In this document: one piece after another, positions 42,330 through 50,337 of the stretch
Layout of the letters: every line of letters starts with the position of its first letter
How positions within the stretch are numbered: the stretch's first letter is position 1
Virus record (IMG/VR): IMGVR_UViG_3300005518_000016
Span: 1 to 64,000 of that record
Source: a virus
Strand: one strand, 5' to 3'
DNA: 64,000 bases
Notes under the pieces: model-generated
The model's database searches: none
What the model saw: only the letters and a program-made list of their open reading frames with translations
What the model was told of the DNA's origin: nothing
Made by a program: the position numbers and the translations under genes

Positions 42330-43732
42330 AGCCACCCCTTGACTTTGTCTTCTACTCCGCACCGTCCCAAGAAGGCCCGCTCCGTCCCGACCACCCTCAA
42401 TCCCTCGAGGGATCGGCACCGGCTCAGGGCCACGTACATCATGCTCGGCCTCGCCATGAACCCGTCGGTGATCGCCACCTGCACCTGATCTAAAGATAAT
42501 CCTTGGCTCTTATGTACGGTCGTACTGTACGCGAGGCGGAGCGGCACGTAGGTCACCACCCCCTTCACCGTGTAGGGGGGCTTTCTCTTCCCCGTCGGCT
42601 CCCGCCACTCTTTAATGGCGGGAGTCACCACGACGTCCTGCAGGGTCCGGTGGAGATACACCTTCACCCCGCCGCTCGTCGGATCCGGCCCGAGCACCGT
42701 CCCCAGGTCCCCATTGACATACTCAAAGACCCTCCGGTCCCCGGTATCAAGTTGGGGGTAGGGCTTGTTGGCGAGGATCATCACCAGCGCCCCCTCCTTC
42801 AGCTTGAGGACCTCGGGGATCAGGCGGATCCAGTCCTTCTGCTGCTGGCCGGAGCGGGTCGTGAGGCAGGTGAATTCCTTGCCCTTGAGCCGCATGTAGC
42901 GGAGGTTGTTGACCCGGTCGACGGCGTCGTTCTTGGGCACGATGGTGGTGCCGGGGAAGTCGAGATCCAGCTTCTCTACGAAGGTCGGTCTGAGTGTGGG
43001 CAGCGCCTCGCCGGCCTGCCCGCGCCGCACGGCCTGCAGCGCCTGGATGTAGCCGGGGTCACCCTGCCGGCGAATGGTGGTCAGCCTGAAGGTGTGCTCG
43101 GCGAACCGGCTCCAGGCCCCACCCTCGAAGGCAAACGCCCCATCCACGGGGGGGAGCTGGGCGAAGTCCCCGACCAGGATCAGCTGGAGGATGCCCGCGT
43201 CCCTCGCCTCGAGCGTCACCAGTCCCTGGTCCTCATCGTAGGCCTTCGTGAGGTTGATCTCGTCCAGGCAGGTGCAGAGGATATCTAATTGGTCGGCCTC
43301 CATCATGGAGATCTCATCAAGGACGATCCGGCGATACCCAGACTTCCTCAGCATCCGCAGCTTGTAGGCGAGGAACCCGCTGGCGTAGTGCTCCATCAGC
43401 GATTTGGTGTCGAAGTAGCTGAGGAGACTATTAATGGTGGTGGCGTCGCCCAGGTTCACCGCAGCGATCCCGGTCGTGGCGCAGAGGAGGGATCGATCCG
43501 CCTCGAGCTCCACGATCTTTCTGGCGAGGAAAGTTTTACCGGTGCCGGCGGGGCCGGAGAGGTAGGCAAAGGGCTGGGCGAGGAGATCCTCGGCGGCCAC
43601 CTCAGCCGCGGGCGCCTCCACCGCCGGTACCTGTACTGTACTAGTACCTGTACTGTACGTACTAGTACTAGGGGTACTGGGTACAGCAGCGCCGCAGGCA
43701 TCGGGGAAGAGGTCCTCGAAGGATTTAGGCAT
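42326..43732 (-). CDS. Pif1/RecD-like SF1B helicase
   Basis: 468 aa from ATG 43732. Walker A is YLSGPAGTGKTFLARKI, Walker B RIVLDEISMMEADQ, then LILVGDFAQLPPVDG (motif III), TVHKSQGLSLDQV and MYVALSRCRSLEGLRV (motifs V and VI). A 5'-3' DNA helicase for replication or recombination. Residues 20-50 are a Ser/Thr linker encoded entirely by a GTAC-rich repeat array, which is unusual. It sits in the middle of the sugar-modification genes. Confidence 0.92.
   Translation of the reverse strand: MPKSFEDLFPDACGAAVPSTPSTSTYSTGTSTVQVPAVEAPAAEVAAEDLLAQPFAYLSGPAGTGKTFLARKIVELEADRSLLCATTGIAAVNLGDATTINSLLSYFDTKSLMEHYASGFLAYKLRMLRKSGYRRIVLDEISMMEADQLDILCTCLDEINLTKAYDEDQGLVTLEARDAGILQLILVGDFAQLPPVDGAFAFEGGAWSRFAEHTFRLTTIRRQGDPGYIQALQAVRRGQAGEALPTLRPTFVEKLDLDFPGTTIVPKNDAVDRVNNLRYMRLKGKEFTCLTTRSGQQQKDWIRLIPEVLKLKEGALVMILANKPYPQLDTGDRRVFEYVNGDLGTVLGPDPTSGGVKVYLHRTLQDVVVTPAIKEWREPTGKRKPPYTVKGVVTYVPLRLAYSTTVHKSQGLSLDQVQVAITDGFMARPSMMYVALSRCRSLEGLRVVGTERAFLGRCGVEDKVKGWL
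43627..43684. repeat. GTAC-rich repeat array inside the helicase gene
   Basis: Ten GTAC tetramers in 58 bases, including a 12-base direct repeat CCTGTACTGTAC at 43630 and 43647 and the 19-base sequence GTACTAGTACTAGGGGTAC at 43659-43677, which recurs exactly at 46966-46984. It encodes a low-complexity Ser/Thr linker. A GCCTGCGGCGC motif (complement) follows at 43689-43699. Confidence 0.8.
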
Positions 43733-43937
43733 GAGGTGCTCGCTTCTCCAGCAGGGGCAGTCCCTCAAGGCAGGCCCGAATGAGCCGATCGGCCTTCTGG
43801 ACCAACTCCTCCGGGCTATACACGCCTGGCTCCACGGAGGCCGGCGACATCGTCCCCACCACGTAGATCCTGGCACAGAAGACGACCAGCTGGTTGACCG
43901 CCGCTTCCATGTCTTGATCGGTCAGGGAGTTAGGCAT
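43725..43937 (-). CDS. Hypothetical helical protein, 70 aa
   Basis: LTDQDMEAAVNQLVVFCARI and SPEELVQKADRLIRACLEGL are amphipathic helices separated by a short loop. Overlaps the helicase start by eight bases. Role unknown, perhaps a helicase partner by position. Confidence 0.55.
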   Translation of the reverse strand: MPNSLTDQDMEAAVNQLVVFCARIYVVGTMSPASVEPGVYSPEELVQKADRLIRACLEGLPLLEKRAPHA

Positions 43938-44211
43938 CGACGGTCCACCCCATCTCCATAGCGCCAGCGGCCGTGATGCGGTCGATCAGTGGCCGGTAGA
44001 GGACCCGGGTGGGCAGGCAGGGGATCAAGATCGGCGCCCCCTGCAGAAAGGCCCGCCACTGCCGACCCTCGTGCAGGTACCCGCCACGCTCGGCCAGGCG
44101 GTGCGAGTGGACCCACCATGCGGGGGCCCCATCGGAGGTCCAGGCCTGCCGGAAGCCGAGGTAGCCGATCCGGGGGTCGACCAGGTGATCAGAAGGGATT
44201 GCGGGTGACAT
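43930..44211 (-). CDS. Hypothetical protein, 93 aa
   Basis: From ATG 44211. GYLGFRQAWTSDGAPAWWVH and SHRLAERGGYLHEGRQWRAF are aromatic-rich, and the C-terminus is a helix with RPLIDRITAAGAMEM. Its start overlaps the end of the upstream glycosyltransferase by 23 bases. No family recognised. Confidence 0.55.
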   Translation of the reverse strand: MSPAIPSDHLVDPRIGYLGFRQAWTSDGAPAWWVHSHRLAERGGYLHEGRQWRAFLQGAPILIPCLPTRVLYRPLIDRITAAGAMEMGWTVDA

Positions 44212-45094
44212 GGTATTCCAGCTCCTCAATGGTGATCGGGAGGATCCCCTTGAATTTGGTGTAGCCGATCCGGTGGGCCCGGTACCAGAAGGCCTGATCC
44301 CCCTTGGCCTCGGTCCAGCCGAAGTCGTCTTGGTACTCCAGTCGGGGCTGCAGGCTGGCCCACTGCTGATACCGCGGGTCCCCCACCGCCGTCTGTCCCC
44401 CGAGGTGTCGACAGCGGATTGGCAGCATCCAGACCTCCCAGCCTAACTGTTTGGCAAAGGCCCCCAGCATCCCGTCGTAGAAGTGGTGGATGACGCCCCA
44501 AGATTGCATCTGGGTGAAGAGGTTGCCCTCTCGCAGCCCGGGGTGAAACTGGGTCTCGGGGTTGATCGTCGGCCGGGGTTTACCCTGCCAGAACTCCCGC
44601 CGGCCAATCTGTGAGAACCCATCGAGGCACGCCACCCGGGTCGGCACGGTCACCCGCCGGCCATGATGCTCCGCGTCCACCATGTTGCTGATGAAGTCCT
44701 TCCGCGCCAGCTGCATCGGGTGGTAGGGCTTCTGGTAGAGATCCGGATCCCCCAGCCCCCTGCCCCCTCCAAATCCCACCAGCCCCACCGTCGGATGCTG
44801 GAGGAGGAAGGTATACACGGTGGGAGCCCACTGGGAATCATGGATCTCAAGGTCGTCATGGAGGCAGGCAATGATGTCTGCCCCCTCCTCAAGTGCCGCC
44901 TGCACCCCAATGGCAAAGGCCGGCACCGTGCCGAGGATCTCCGGGTGAGTGATCCACTTCGCCAGCGGCAGTTCATGGCGGAGGGTGACCTCGCTGCCGT
45001 TGACTACCACAATGAGTCTGGTGTCGCCCCAACTCCGCAGGGTGGGGAGAGCCCGGATGGGATCGGTCGTCGCGGTGACGAGGACGGTGCTCAT
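44189..45094 (-). CDS. Family 2-like glycosyltransferase
   Basis: 301 aa from ATG 45094. VLVTATTDPIRALPTL, TRLIVVVNGSEVTL, GVQAALEEGADIIACLHDDL (the metal-binding acidic residues) and VACLDGFSQIGRREFW give a GT-A fold; the histidine-rich WGVIHHFYDGMLGAF lies near the acceptor side. Donor and acceptor unknown. Overlaps both neighbours. Confidence 0.72.
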   Translation of the reverse strand: MSTVLVTATTDPIRALPTLRSWGDTRLIVVVNGSEVTLRHELPLAKWITHPEILGTVPAFAIGVQAALEEGADIIACLHDDLEIHDSQWAPTVYTFLLQHPTVGLVGFGGGRGLGDPDLYQKPYHPMQLARKDFISNMVDAEHHGRRVTVPTRVACLDGFSQIGRREFWQGKPRPTINPETQFHPGLREGNLFTQMQSWGVIHHFYDGMLGAFAKQLGWEVWMLPIRCRHLGGQTAVGDPRYQQWASLQPRLEYQDDFGWTEAKGDQAFWYRAHRIGYTKFKGILPITIEELEYHVTRNPF

Positions 45095-45222
45095 GTTCTC
45101 GGGACGATCTCCGCCCACACGATGTTGAGGATCTGCCACACCCAGTCTGGCCTCAGTGCGAGGGTGAGCAGTGACGGCAGCCAGAGGAGAATCAGCCTGT
45201 TCGTCCGTGGTGGTTGTTTCAT
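45091..45222 (-). CDS. Single-pass membrane mini-protein, 43 aa
   Basis: From ATG 45222 with GGGAGGTACGCAC upstream. Basic N-terminus then RLILLWLPSLLTLALRP and WVWQILNIVWAEIV. Lies between two glycosyltransferases and could anchor them at the membrane; a holin-like role is not excluded but the length is short. Confidence 0.55.
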   Translation of the reverse strand: MKQPPRTNRLILLWLPSLLTLALRPDWVWQILNIVWAEIVPRT

Positions 45223-46523
45223 GTGCGTACCTCCCTCTCTTGAATGAAGGTTCCTCGCCGGACCTCCAGCCCCTGCCGTACCCACGACTTCCATCTCGGC
45301 CACATTTGAGACCAGTGCAGGTGGGCTACGCTCCCCGCGCAGTAGGCCCTGGTGTAGGGCCGTCGCGCCGCATAGATGGCCCGCTCTACCGCATCAGCGA
45401 CCTCGGAGGGGTTAAACACTGGGCGTTGGAGGGCGTAGCAGCTTTCCAGTCTCCACGCCGACGGCTCGACCAGCCACTCCGGGCAGGGGATCAAATCCAC
45501 CCCGCCGCCGTACTTCCCATGGACCACCGGGGTGCCGCAGGCGAGACTCTCCACAATGGGGTAGCCGAAGCCCTCTCCTAATCCCGGGGCGATCGTCACC
45601 GTGGAGGCGGCATATCTAGCCGCGAGTTGGCTGTCTTGGAGGGCATCCCCGCGGGAGGTCGCCGTCACCAGCACATCCCGCTTGTCCCAGCAGAAGTCGT
45701 GAGCCAGCTGCCCGATGTCCCACGCCTTGGTGAGGAGATCGGTATGGAGCCAGAGCTGGACCCGCTTCCACGGACCCACCCGCCGCTTCAGCTCGGCCAG
45801 GCTGGCGAAGAGGAGCCCCAGATCTTTTCTGGGCTGGTTGGTGGCGACACACCCTACCAGCAGAGCGTCGTCCGGATCCGCCCATGCGACAAAGGGCCCA
45901 TCGGCTTCTACGATTGGGGCGTCGGGCCTGAACACCGGTTCCAGCCCGTGGGGCAGGTGCTGGATGGCGGTCGAGCCCGTGTAGCCCGGGGTGTTCGCCA
46001 GCGTCCGCCCTAACACCCCGGCGCCGTAGGGTCCGTAGGCCAATCTCCGGTGCATCCGGGTGATAGCGTAGCCGGCGGGCCCCCCAATTATTCCTTGGGC
46101 GTTCTCGGCATCGATCGGCAGGTAGCCCCAGAGGTCCATCCCCGGCTCGGCGTCCGGGTCGGGTTGATCGTGGTGGTCGACGTCTGACACGGTGTAGGAT
46201 TCCCGGGTGATGTCAAACAACCGGGCGGGATCGGTGATGGCCAGCACCACCGGGGTTTCTCCCTCCGCCTGCTCCAGCTCGGCGCAGACCTCGGCGAGCT
46301 CCCGCCGCCCATAGCCCTTGGGGGTTTCCTGAAATCCGTAGAAGTCCCAGCTCTGCCACTGCCAGCCGCCCGGCGGGTCGATCCCCACCTGGGCAACCCG
46401 GATCCCCAGATCCTCCTGCTCGGCGACGAGACGGGCACAGAGATCTCTGGCGATACGGGCCAGCCCGGAGGGGATTCTGGGCCCGTCGCCGAAGACGATC
46501 AGGGGGATCCGGATGCGGCTCAC
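45219..46523 (-). CDS. GT-B (family 4) glycosyltransferase
   Basis: 434 aa. The N-terminal domain opens PLIVFGDGPRIPSGLARIAR; the C-terminal domain has LLVGCVATNQPRKDLGLLFA, WLHTDLLTKAWDIG, TIAPGLGEGFGYPIVESLAC and GTPVVHGKYGG, the E-x7-E donor-binding region of GT4 enzymes. Retaining transfer of a sugar from a nucleotide donor is expected. It is the most upstream enzyme of the sugar set in transcription order. Confidence 0.85.
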   Translation of the reverse strand: MSRIRIPLIVFGDGPRIPSGLARIARDLCARLVAEQEDLGIRVAQVGIDPPGGWQWQSWDFYGFQETPKGYGRRELAEVCAELEQAEGETPVVLAITDPARLFDITRESYTVSDVDHHDQPDPDAEPGMDLWGYLPIDAENAQGIIGGPAGYAITRMHRRLAYGPYGAGVLGRTLANTPGYTGSTAIQHLPHGLEPVFRPDAPIVEADGPFVAWADPDDALLVGCVATNQPRKDLGLLFASLAELKRRVGPWKRVQLWLHTDLLTKAWDIGQLAHDFCWDKRDVLVTATSRGDALQDSQLAARYAASTVTIAPGLGEGFGYPIVESLACGTPVVHGKYGGGVDLIPCPEWLVEPSAWRLESCYALQRPVFNPSEVADAVERAIYAARRPYTRAYCAGSVAHLHWSQMWPRWKSWVRQGLEVRRGTFIQEREVRT

Positions 46524-46538
46524 GGCTGTTGCTCCCTC

Positions 46539-46898
46539 CTAGACTCCTGCCGGTTCCAGGGCCTCCTCCGGCGTGATCACCTCGGTGTCCGGCCCGGGAT
46601 CCGGCAGCGGCATCTCCACAGGCGGGGTCGGCACCTTCTTCTTGGGCCCGGGCTTGCCCTTCACCTTGGCCTTGGCCGCTGGCTTGGCCTTCGCGGCGAC
46701 CGGCACCGGTGCCACCGTAGCGCCTGCGGCAGCAGGCTTGGCCGACTTCTTGGCTCGGGCCTTGGCCTCAGCCGATCGGGTCTTCCTGTCCCGAATGACC
46801 TCCTGCACCAGCGGGTAGGTCTCCGCCAGCACCTCCAGCGGGGTGGTGCGGAAGTATTCCAGCACCCTCGACAACGGACTCTGTGCACTGCGTGGCAT
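46539..46898 (-). CDS. Histone H1-like basic protein
   Basis: 119 aa. An N-terminal helical part (SPLSRVLEYFRTTPLEVLAE) is followed by about 60 residues of Lys/Ala/Pro repeats (AKARAKKSAKPAAAG; AKAKPAAKAKVKGKPGPKKK) and a short acidic end. This layout resembles bacterial H1-like DNA-binding proteins and may compact DNA or act on transcription. It follows the GTAC-rich intergenic array. Confidence 0.65.
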   Translation of the reverse strand: MPRSAQSPLSRVLEYFRTTPLEVLAETYPLVQEVIRDRKTRSAEAKARAKKSAKPAAAGATVAPVPVAAKAKPAAKAKVKGKPGPKKKVPTPPVEMPLPDPGPDTEVITPEEALEPAGV

Positions 46899-46924
46899 AT
46901 TCCAGCCTCGTTCCTGATCCGGTC

Positions 46925-46984
46925 GTACCCCTATGGTACGTACCCTCTGTACAGTACAGGGTACAGTACTAGTACTAGGGGTAC
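46925..46984. repeat. GTAC-rich repeat array, intergenic
   Basis: Nine GTAC tetramers in 60 bases in the 112-base gap between the possible ssDNA-binding gene and the H1-like gene. The last 19 bases are identical to a stretch inside the helicase gene. Several overlapping palindromes (GGTACGTACC, AGTACT, ACTAGT) could form small cruciforms or bind a dimeric protein. It is upstream of the H1-like gene, so a promoter or operator function is possible. Confidence 0.8.
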
Positions 46985-47010
46985 CTAGAGGAATCTCGTG
47001 ACGCTGCCCG

Positions 47011-47724
47011 CTACGGTCTAAAATTCCTCAGCCGGGGGAAGGCCCGTACCAGTGCCCCGCAGGGAATCCCGTCCTTGCCGCCGCAGACGATCCGCTCCGG
47101 GTAGATCAAGGGGCTGGAGGGATCCTCCGGGTTGGAATGCTCCTTGCCGATCTGCCCCGGTCTGGTCCCCATGTAGTAGCCGGCCCCGCACCCCTTGGTC
47201 CCCTCCACCACTTCCGTGCCGCCCTGGCCGTTGTCCACCCGGATGTCGTTCTTGGGGTTGCAGCGCCAAGTGAATTCCAGATCCGCTGTGAATTCCTTGC
47301 CGGCGAGGGACTGGATCGCGGTCTGGGCGTACTGCGGGTTGGTCTTGGGCGCCTTCTGCAGCTTGAGGACGTCGCGGAAGATCCAATCCAGATCTGACGC
47401 AAACTGGTCCGGCTCGCCCTTCCGCGCCCGGTTGAATTCCTGATTGGAGAGTCGGATGTTGAGGGACTCCCCGTTGTGGGTGCCACCGGGGGACTGGATG
47501 ATCTCGAGGGCAAAGGCCCCATCGAACACCAGATTCAGCCTCGGGCCCTTCTCCGTGGTGATGGTGTCGAACACGGGGCTCGAGGCGTCGAAGGCCGGCA
47601 CCTTGAACCGGTAGGTTCCAGGCTGGGGCAGCGGACCGAATGATCCGCGCTGATCCGGCATGTTGGCAAAGTCCACTCCGCTGACCTGCTCGTTGGTGAG
47701 TCCTAAATCGCTCAATTTTGGCAC
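47011..47724 (-). CDS. Possible ssDNA-binding / DUF669-like protein
   Basis: 237 aa from GTG 47724, with AGAAGGAGAT correctly spaced. GSFGPLPQPGTYRFKVPAFD, GPRLNLVFDGAFALEII and ESLNIRLSNQEFNRARKG, then DLDWIFRDVLKL, follow the order of phage DUF669/SSB-like proteins: PxxGxYxxxV strand, LxLxFxV strand, then helix. The C-terminal part has cysteines (CGGKDGIPCGAL). Neighbouring ATPase and nuclease genes support a recombination or replication role. Resemblance is weak. Confidence 0.5.
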   Translation of the reverse strand: MPKLSDLGLTNEQVSGVDFANMPDQRGSFGPLPQPGTYRFKVPAFDASSPVFDTITTEKGPRLNLVFDGAFALEIIQSPGGTHNGESLNIRLSNQEFNRARKGEPDQFASDLDWIFRDVLKLQKAPKTNPQYAQTAIQSLAGKEFTADLEFTWRCNPKNDIRVDNGQGGTEVVEGTKGCGAGYYMGTRPGQIGKEHSNPEDPSSPLIYPERIVCGGKDGIPCGALVRAFPRLRNFRP

Positions 47725-48191
47725 GGGCGTATCTCCTTCTTGTGTCGTTGGTTGTAGGCTCTCGCGCGGAGTACGCCGCAGCTTCGGCATTGCCGTCGGC
47801 GACCGCAGGGGCCATGGACCCATTGGGTGTTGTGCTCGTCAAAGGGGTGCCCGCGTTGACACGCCTTCGCGGTGGCACGGCTCCCTCGTCGGATGTTCTC
47901 CCGGCAGGTGACAGCCTCAAGGTGCGCCGGGTTGACACACTGAGGATTGCGACAGAGGTGATCCAGCTGGAGCCCGGCTGGAACGGGCCCCCTGAGTAGT
48001 TCGTACACCACCCGATAGACCATCATCGTGCGACCGTTCCAGTAGATCAGGCCACGCCCGTCAGCCATCCGGCTCGTATGGGTCCAGTTCCAGCACTCGT
48101 CGGGACCTCTCTTGTCCACCCGCGACCACAGCCGCTCGATCGGCCTGATCCCGTGCCAACAGATTCCCCGCCGAGGGCTCCCACCGGGCAT
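47712..48191 (-). CDS. HNH homing endonuclease, in-operon
   Basis: 159 aa. Catalytic part: CWNWTHTS, LQLDHLCRNPQCVNPAHLEA, then VTCRENIRRG. The C-terminal zinc module CQRGHPFDEHNTQWV ... RQCRSCGVLRA is one I know from HNH genes of actinobacteriophages. Inserted between the ATPase and the possible ssDNA-binding gene, in the same orientation; overlaps the latter's start by 13 bases. AAGGAG precedes its ATG. Confidence 0.88.
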   Translation of the reverse strand: MPGGSPRRGICWHGIRPIERLWSRVDKRGPDECWNWTHTSRMADGRGLIYWNGRTMMVYRVVYELLRGPVPAGLQLDHLCRNPQCVNPAHLEAVTCRENIRRGSRATAKACQRGHPFDEHNTQWVHGPCGRRRQCRSCGVLRARAYNQRHKKEIRPCQN

Positions 48192-48203
48192 GACAATGAC
48201 TCC

Positions 48204-49856
48204 TTACGTGGTTGAGGGTTTGGGCGGCGCCGCCAGAGGAGCGGGGCGTGCCACCGGGGGCGCCTGATTCGGACGAGCCACCGCCGGGGGCCGCGGGGCT
48301 GCGGCTGGTGGCCGTGGGACGGGGCCTGAGACGACGGGAGGCCGAGCCCCGGGTGGAGGCGCGACGCCCGCGGGACGGGCGGCTGCGGGCGCTTGAGGAG
48401 GGCGTGGCGCGGGCGCCGCAGGCCGAGGGGCAGCCGGAGTCGGCGCGGCCTGACTCACGGGCGCAGGAGCCGCTGGCGCTTCAGGGACGGGCGCAGTAGG
48501 CACGGGAGCGGCGGGCTGGGCCACAGGCTGCGCCGCAGGCTGGGCCGCCGTGGGCTTGCTCACACGAGGGGCTCGAGCTCTGGGGGCTGCCGCGGGTGCT
48601 ACGGCAGGCGTAGTAGCGACCGGTGCCACCACCGGCGGTCCAGCTGGGCCGTTGACCTTCCCGGGCTGCAGGGTCGCCGGAGCCGTCCCTGCCGCCGCAA
48701 CCGCCGGGGCAGCAGGCATCCCGCCGTCCCCATACTCCATAATGTCCCCGGTGACCCCAGGGGCATCGGGGAACTGCAGCTTGGCCTGGGCCACCCCGCT
48801 CGTCAGGGCCTCATCGAGCATCCGGAACGCCAGCCCGAGATTGAATTGGGAGAAGGGATCCGATCCATTCGGGGGATCGGCCAGCTTGTCGGGCATCGTC
48901 CCCGGGGCACCCCGATGCTTCAGCAGGTGCCGCCGCCCTTGGCCATCGGTGAACTCGCTGAGGAAGAGGACGAATTGCTCGCCGGCCCCGGTCTCGGCGG
49001 GGACCTTGGCGGTCTCCCAGCAGTTCCCCACCCACTGCCCGGCCTCATCGGTCTTGGCCCGGCCGGCGATCTTCGGCCCGACGATACTCAGGGCAGCATC
49101 ATCGGTGGTCTCCATGGTCAGGGCGGTGAACACCGGCGGGACGAGCAGGCCAGGGATCCCCATGCTCAGATGGCAGAGTTCCTCGCCGCGGGTCTGGGCG
49201 AACCCCACATGGCTCCGGGTGACCCCGCCGAATTTCAGATCCCCTGAAATGACCTTCCCCCCGATCGCCCCCTCCTCCCCCTTCAGCTCCAGCCGGCCGG
49301 CCCGCTGCCCCAGCTCCATCATTTCCCAGCTGAGCATCGAGGTCAGGCCGTCGAAGAAACACCCACCCCGATCCTCGAATCCCTTGGAATGGGTCATCGT
49401 CGGCGTGATCACCATATTTTGTGTGGTGGTCATCACCCCGCAGGTCGGGCACTTCTGGGGGGTGAGCTGGGACTGGATCACCACCGTCTTGAGGACATGC
49501 CCGTTGGGACAGGCCATCTGCAGCCGCTTGGCAATGGGCGGGACCATCTCCACGCCCGGTGACACCTCGCAGGTCTGCGGGTTGATCCGCCGCGGCCACC
49601 ACCCCTGCGCGGCGCGGTAGCAGGTCTCGAAGGCCAGGCCGCCATCGCCGGGGTCTCTCGTCCGCATCCGGAAGCCCTTGATGAACCCCAGCGCGATCCC
49701 CTCCTGCACCTTGGCCGGGAACCCCCCGCCGTCGCAGTTGTAGTAGTAGAGGACCTTCTTGAAGGTCTCCCAGAGATACTGGCCGAGGGTCCAGGCCAGC
49801 GAACTTTTACCGCTGCCGGTCGGGCCGATGATCAGGGTAGCCGAGTTGGTAGCCAT
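48204..49856 (-). CDS. Phage P-loop ATPase with zinc ribbon and long Pro/Ala tail
   Basis: 550 aa from ATG 49856. Walker A TLIIGPTGSGKSSLAWTLGQ; a zinc ribbon (ACPNGHV ... KCPTCGVM) is inserted about residues 115-145; a Walker-B-like DGLTSMLSWEMMELGQ follows. The last 170 residues are almost only Pro, Ala, Val and Arg and should be disordered. RecA-like phage ATPases of this kind sit beside SSB and PD-(D/E)XK nuclease genes, as here, and probably serve recombination or replication. Two GCCTGCGGCGC motifs lie in the tail region. Confidence 0.78.
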   Translation of the reverse strand: MATNSATLIIGPTGSGKSSLAWTLGQYLWETFKKVLYYYNCDGGGFPAKVQEGIALGFIKGFRMRTRDPGDGGLAFETCYRAAQGWWPRRINPQTCEVSPGVEMVPPIAKRLQMACPNGHVLKTVVIQSQLTPQKCPTCGVMTTTQNMVITPTMTHSKGFEDRGGCFFDGLTSMLSWEMMELGQRAGRLELKGEEGAIGGKVISGDLKFGGVTRSHVGFAQTRGEELCHLSMGIPGLLVPPVFTALTMETTDDAALSIVGPKIAGRAKTDEAGQWVGNCWETAKVPAETGAGEQFVLFLSEFTDGQGRRHLLKHRGAPGTMPDKLADPPNGSDPFSQFNLGLAFRMLDEALTSGVAQAKLQFPDAPGVTGDIMEYGDGGMPAAPAVAAAGTAPATLQPGKVNGPAGPPVVAPVATTPAVAPAAAPRARAPRVSKPTAAQPAAQPVAQPAAPVPTAPVPEAPAAPAPVSQAAPTPAAPRPAAPAPRPPQAPAAARPAGVAPPPGARPPVVSGPVPRPPAAAPRPPAVARPNQAPPVARPAPLAAPPKPSTT

Positions 49857-50080
49857 CAGTTCTCCTCTGCCGGTGGCAGCACGGGGGTGAGTCCGAGGCA
49901 CTCGATCGGGATCCGGCATTCGTGGAAGGCGGCGACGTTGGCCTCCTCAACAATGCCGACCGCCTGGGTGCGGGTATAGCGACCGGCCTGCTGGAGGTCG
50001 GGGGTGTACCCGAGGTGGTCTGGTCCCCACCAGGCATTGTGTTCGATCGACCAGATCAGGAATTCAGCAGCAGCCGGCAT
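49856..50080 (-). CDS. Phage protein of the LIWSxEHxAWWGP type
   Basis: 74 aa from ATG 50080. EFLIWSIEHNAWWGPDHLGY and TPDLQQAGRYTRTQAVGIVE match a small conserved phage protein I have often seen without a function. Stop overlaps the ATPase start; start overlaps the stop of the upstream Acb2-like gene. Confidence 0.7.
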   Translation of the reverse strand: MPAAAEFLIWSIEHNAWWGPDHLGYTPDLQQAGRYTRTQAVGIVEEANVAAFHECRIPIECLGLTPVLPPAEEN

Positions 50081-50337
50081 TAGGTCTCCTTGTGGAGGAA
50101 CGTCCGCACCGCGGCGTCTTTGCACTCCAGCAGCTTGCGGAGGCAGACGGTGCGCTCGGGGTTCCTCGGGTAGTGCTCCACGATGTCGTAGGCGAAGCGG
50201 CAGTAGGGCGCACTCACCACTGCGAGGTGATCGGGGAGGTGGGCGTACTGGAAGAATTGGAGCAGACGCTCCTGCGTCTCCAGCTTGGCCCGGCGATCCG
50301 CCGCAATCTGGTCGACGGCCTCGGGGTTAATCGGCAT
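50080..50337 (-). CDS. Acb2/Tad1-hairpin-like protein, possible anti-CBASS sponge
   Basis: 85 aa from ATG 50337. LQFFQYAHLPDHLAVVSAPY, CRFAYDIVEHYPRNPERTVC and LRKLLECKDAAVRTFL follow the pattern of the Acb2/Tad1 hairpin domain: an aromatic-Y-H-x-P turn, two long helices, P-x-x-x-E and a final KLLExKDAAVR helix. Acb2 proteins of other phages bind cyclic oligonucleotides and block CBASS (and some Thoeris) signalling. Here the family assignment rests on memory of the motif and function is inferred. Overlaps both neighbours. Confidence 0.5.
   Translation of the reverse strand: MPINPEAVDQIAADRRAKLETQERLLQFFQYAHLPDHLAVVSAPYCRFAYDIVEHYPRNPERTVCLRKLLECKDAAVRTFLHKET

Noticed and set aside
45091-45222. 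Holin call for the 43-aa membrane protein
   Set aside because: Single short hydrophobic region, early-type operon and no endolysin neighbour; membrane anchoring is equally likely.
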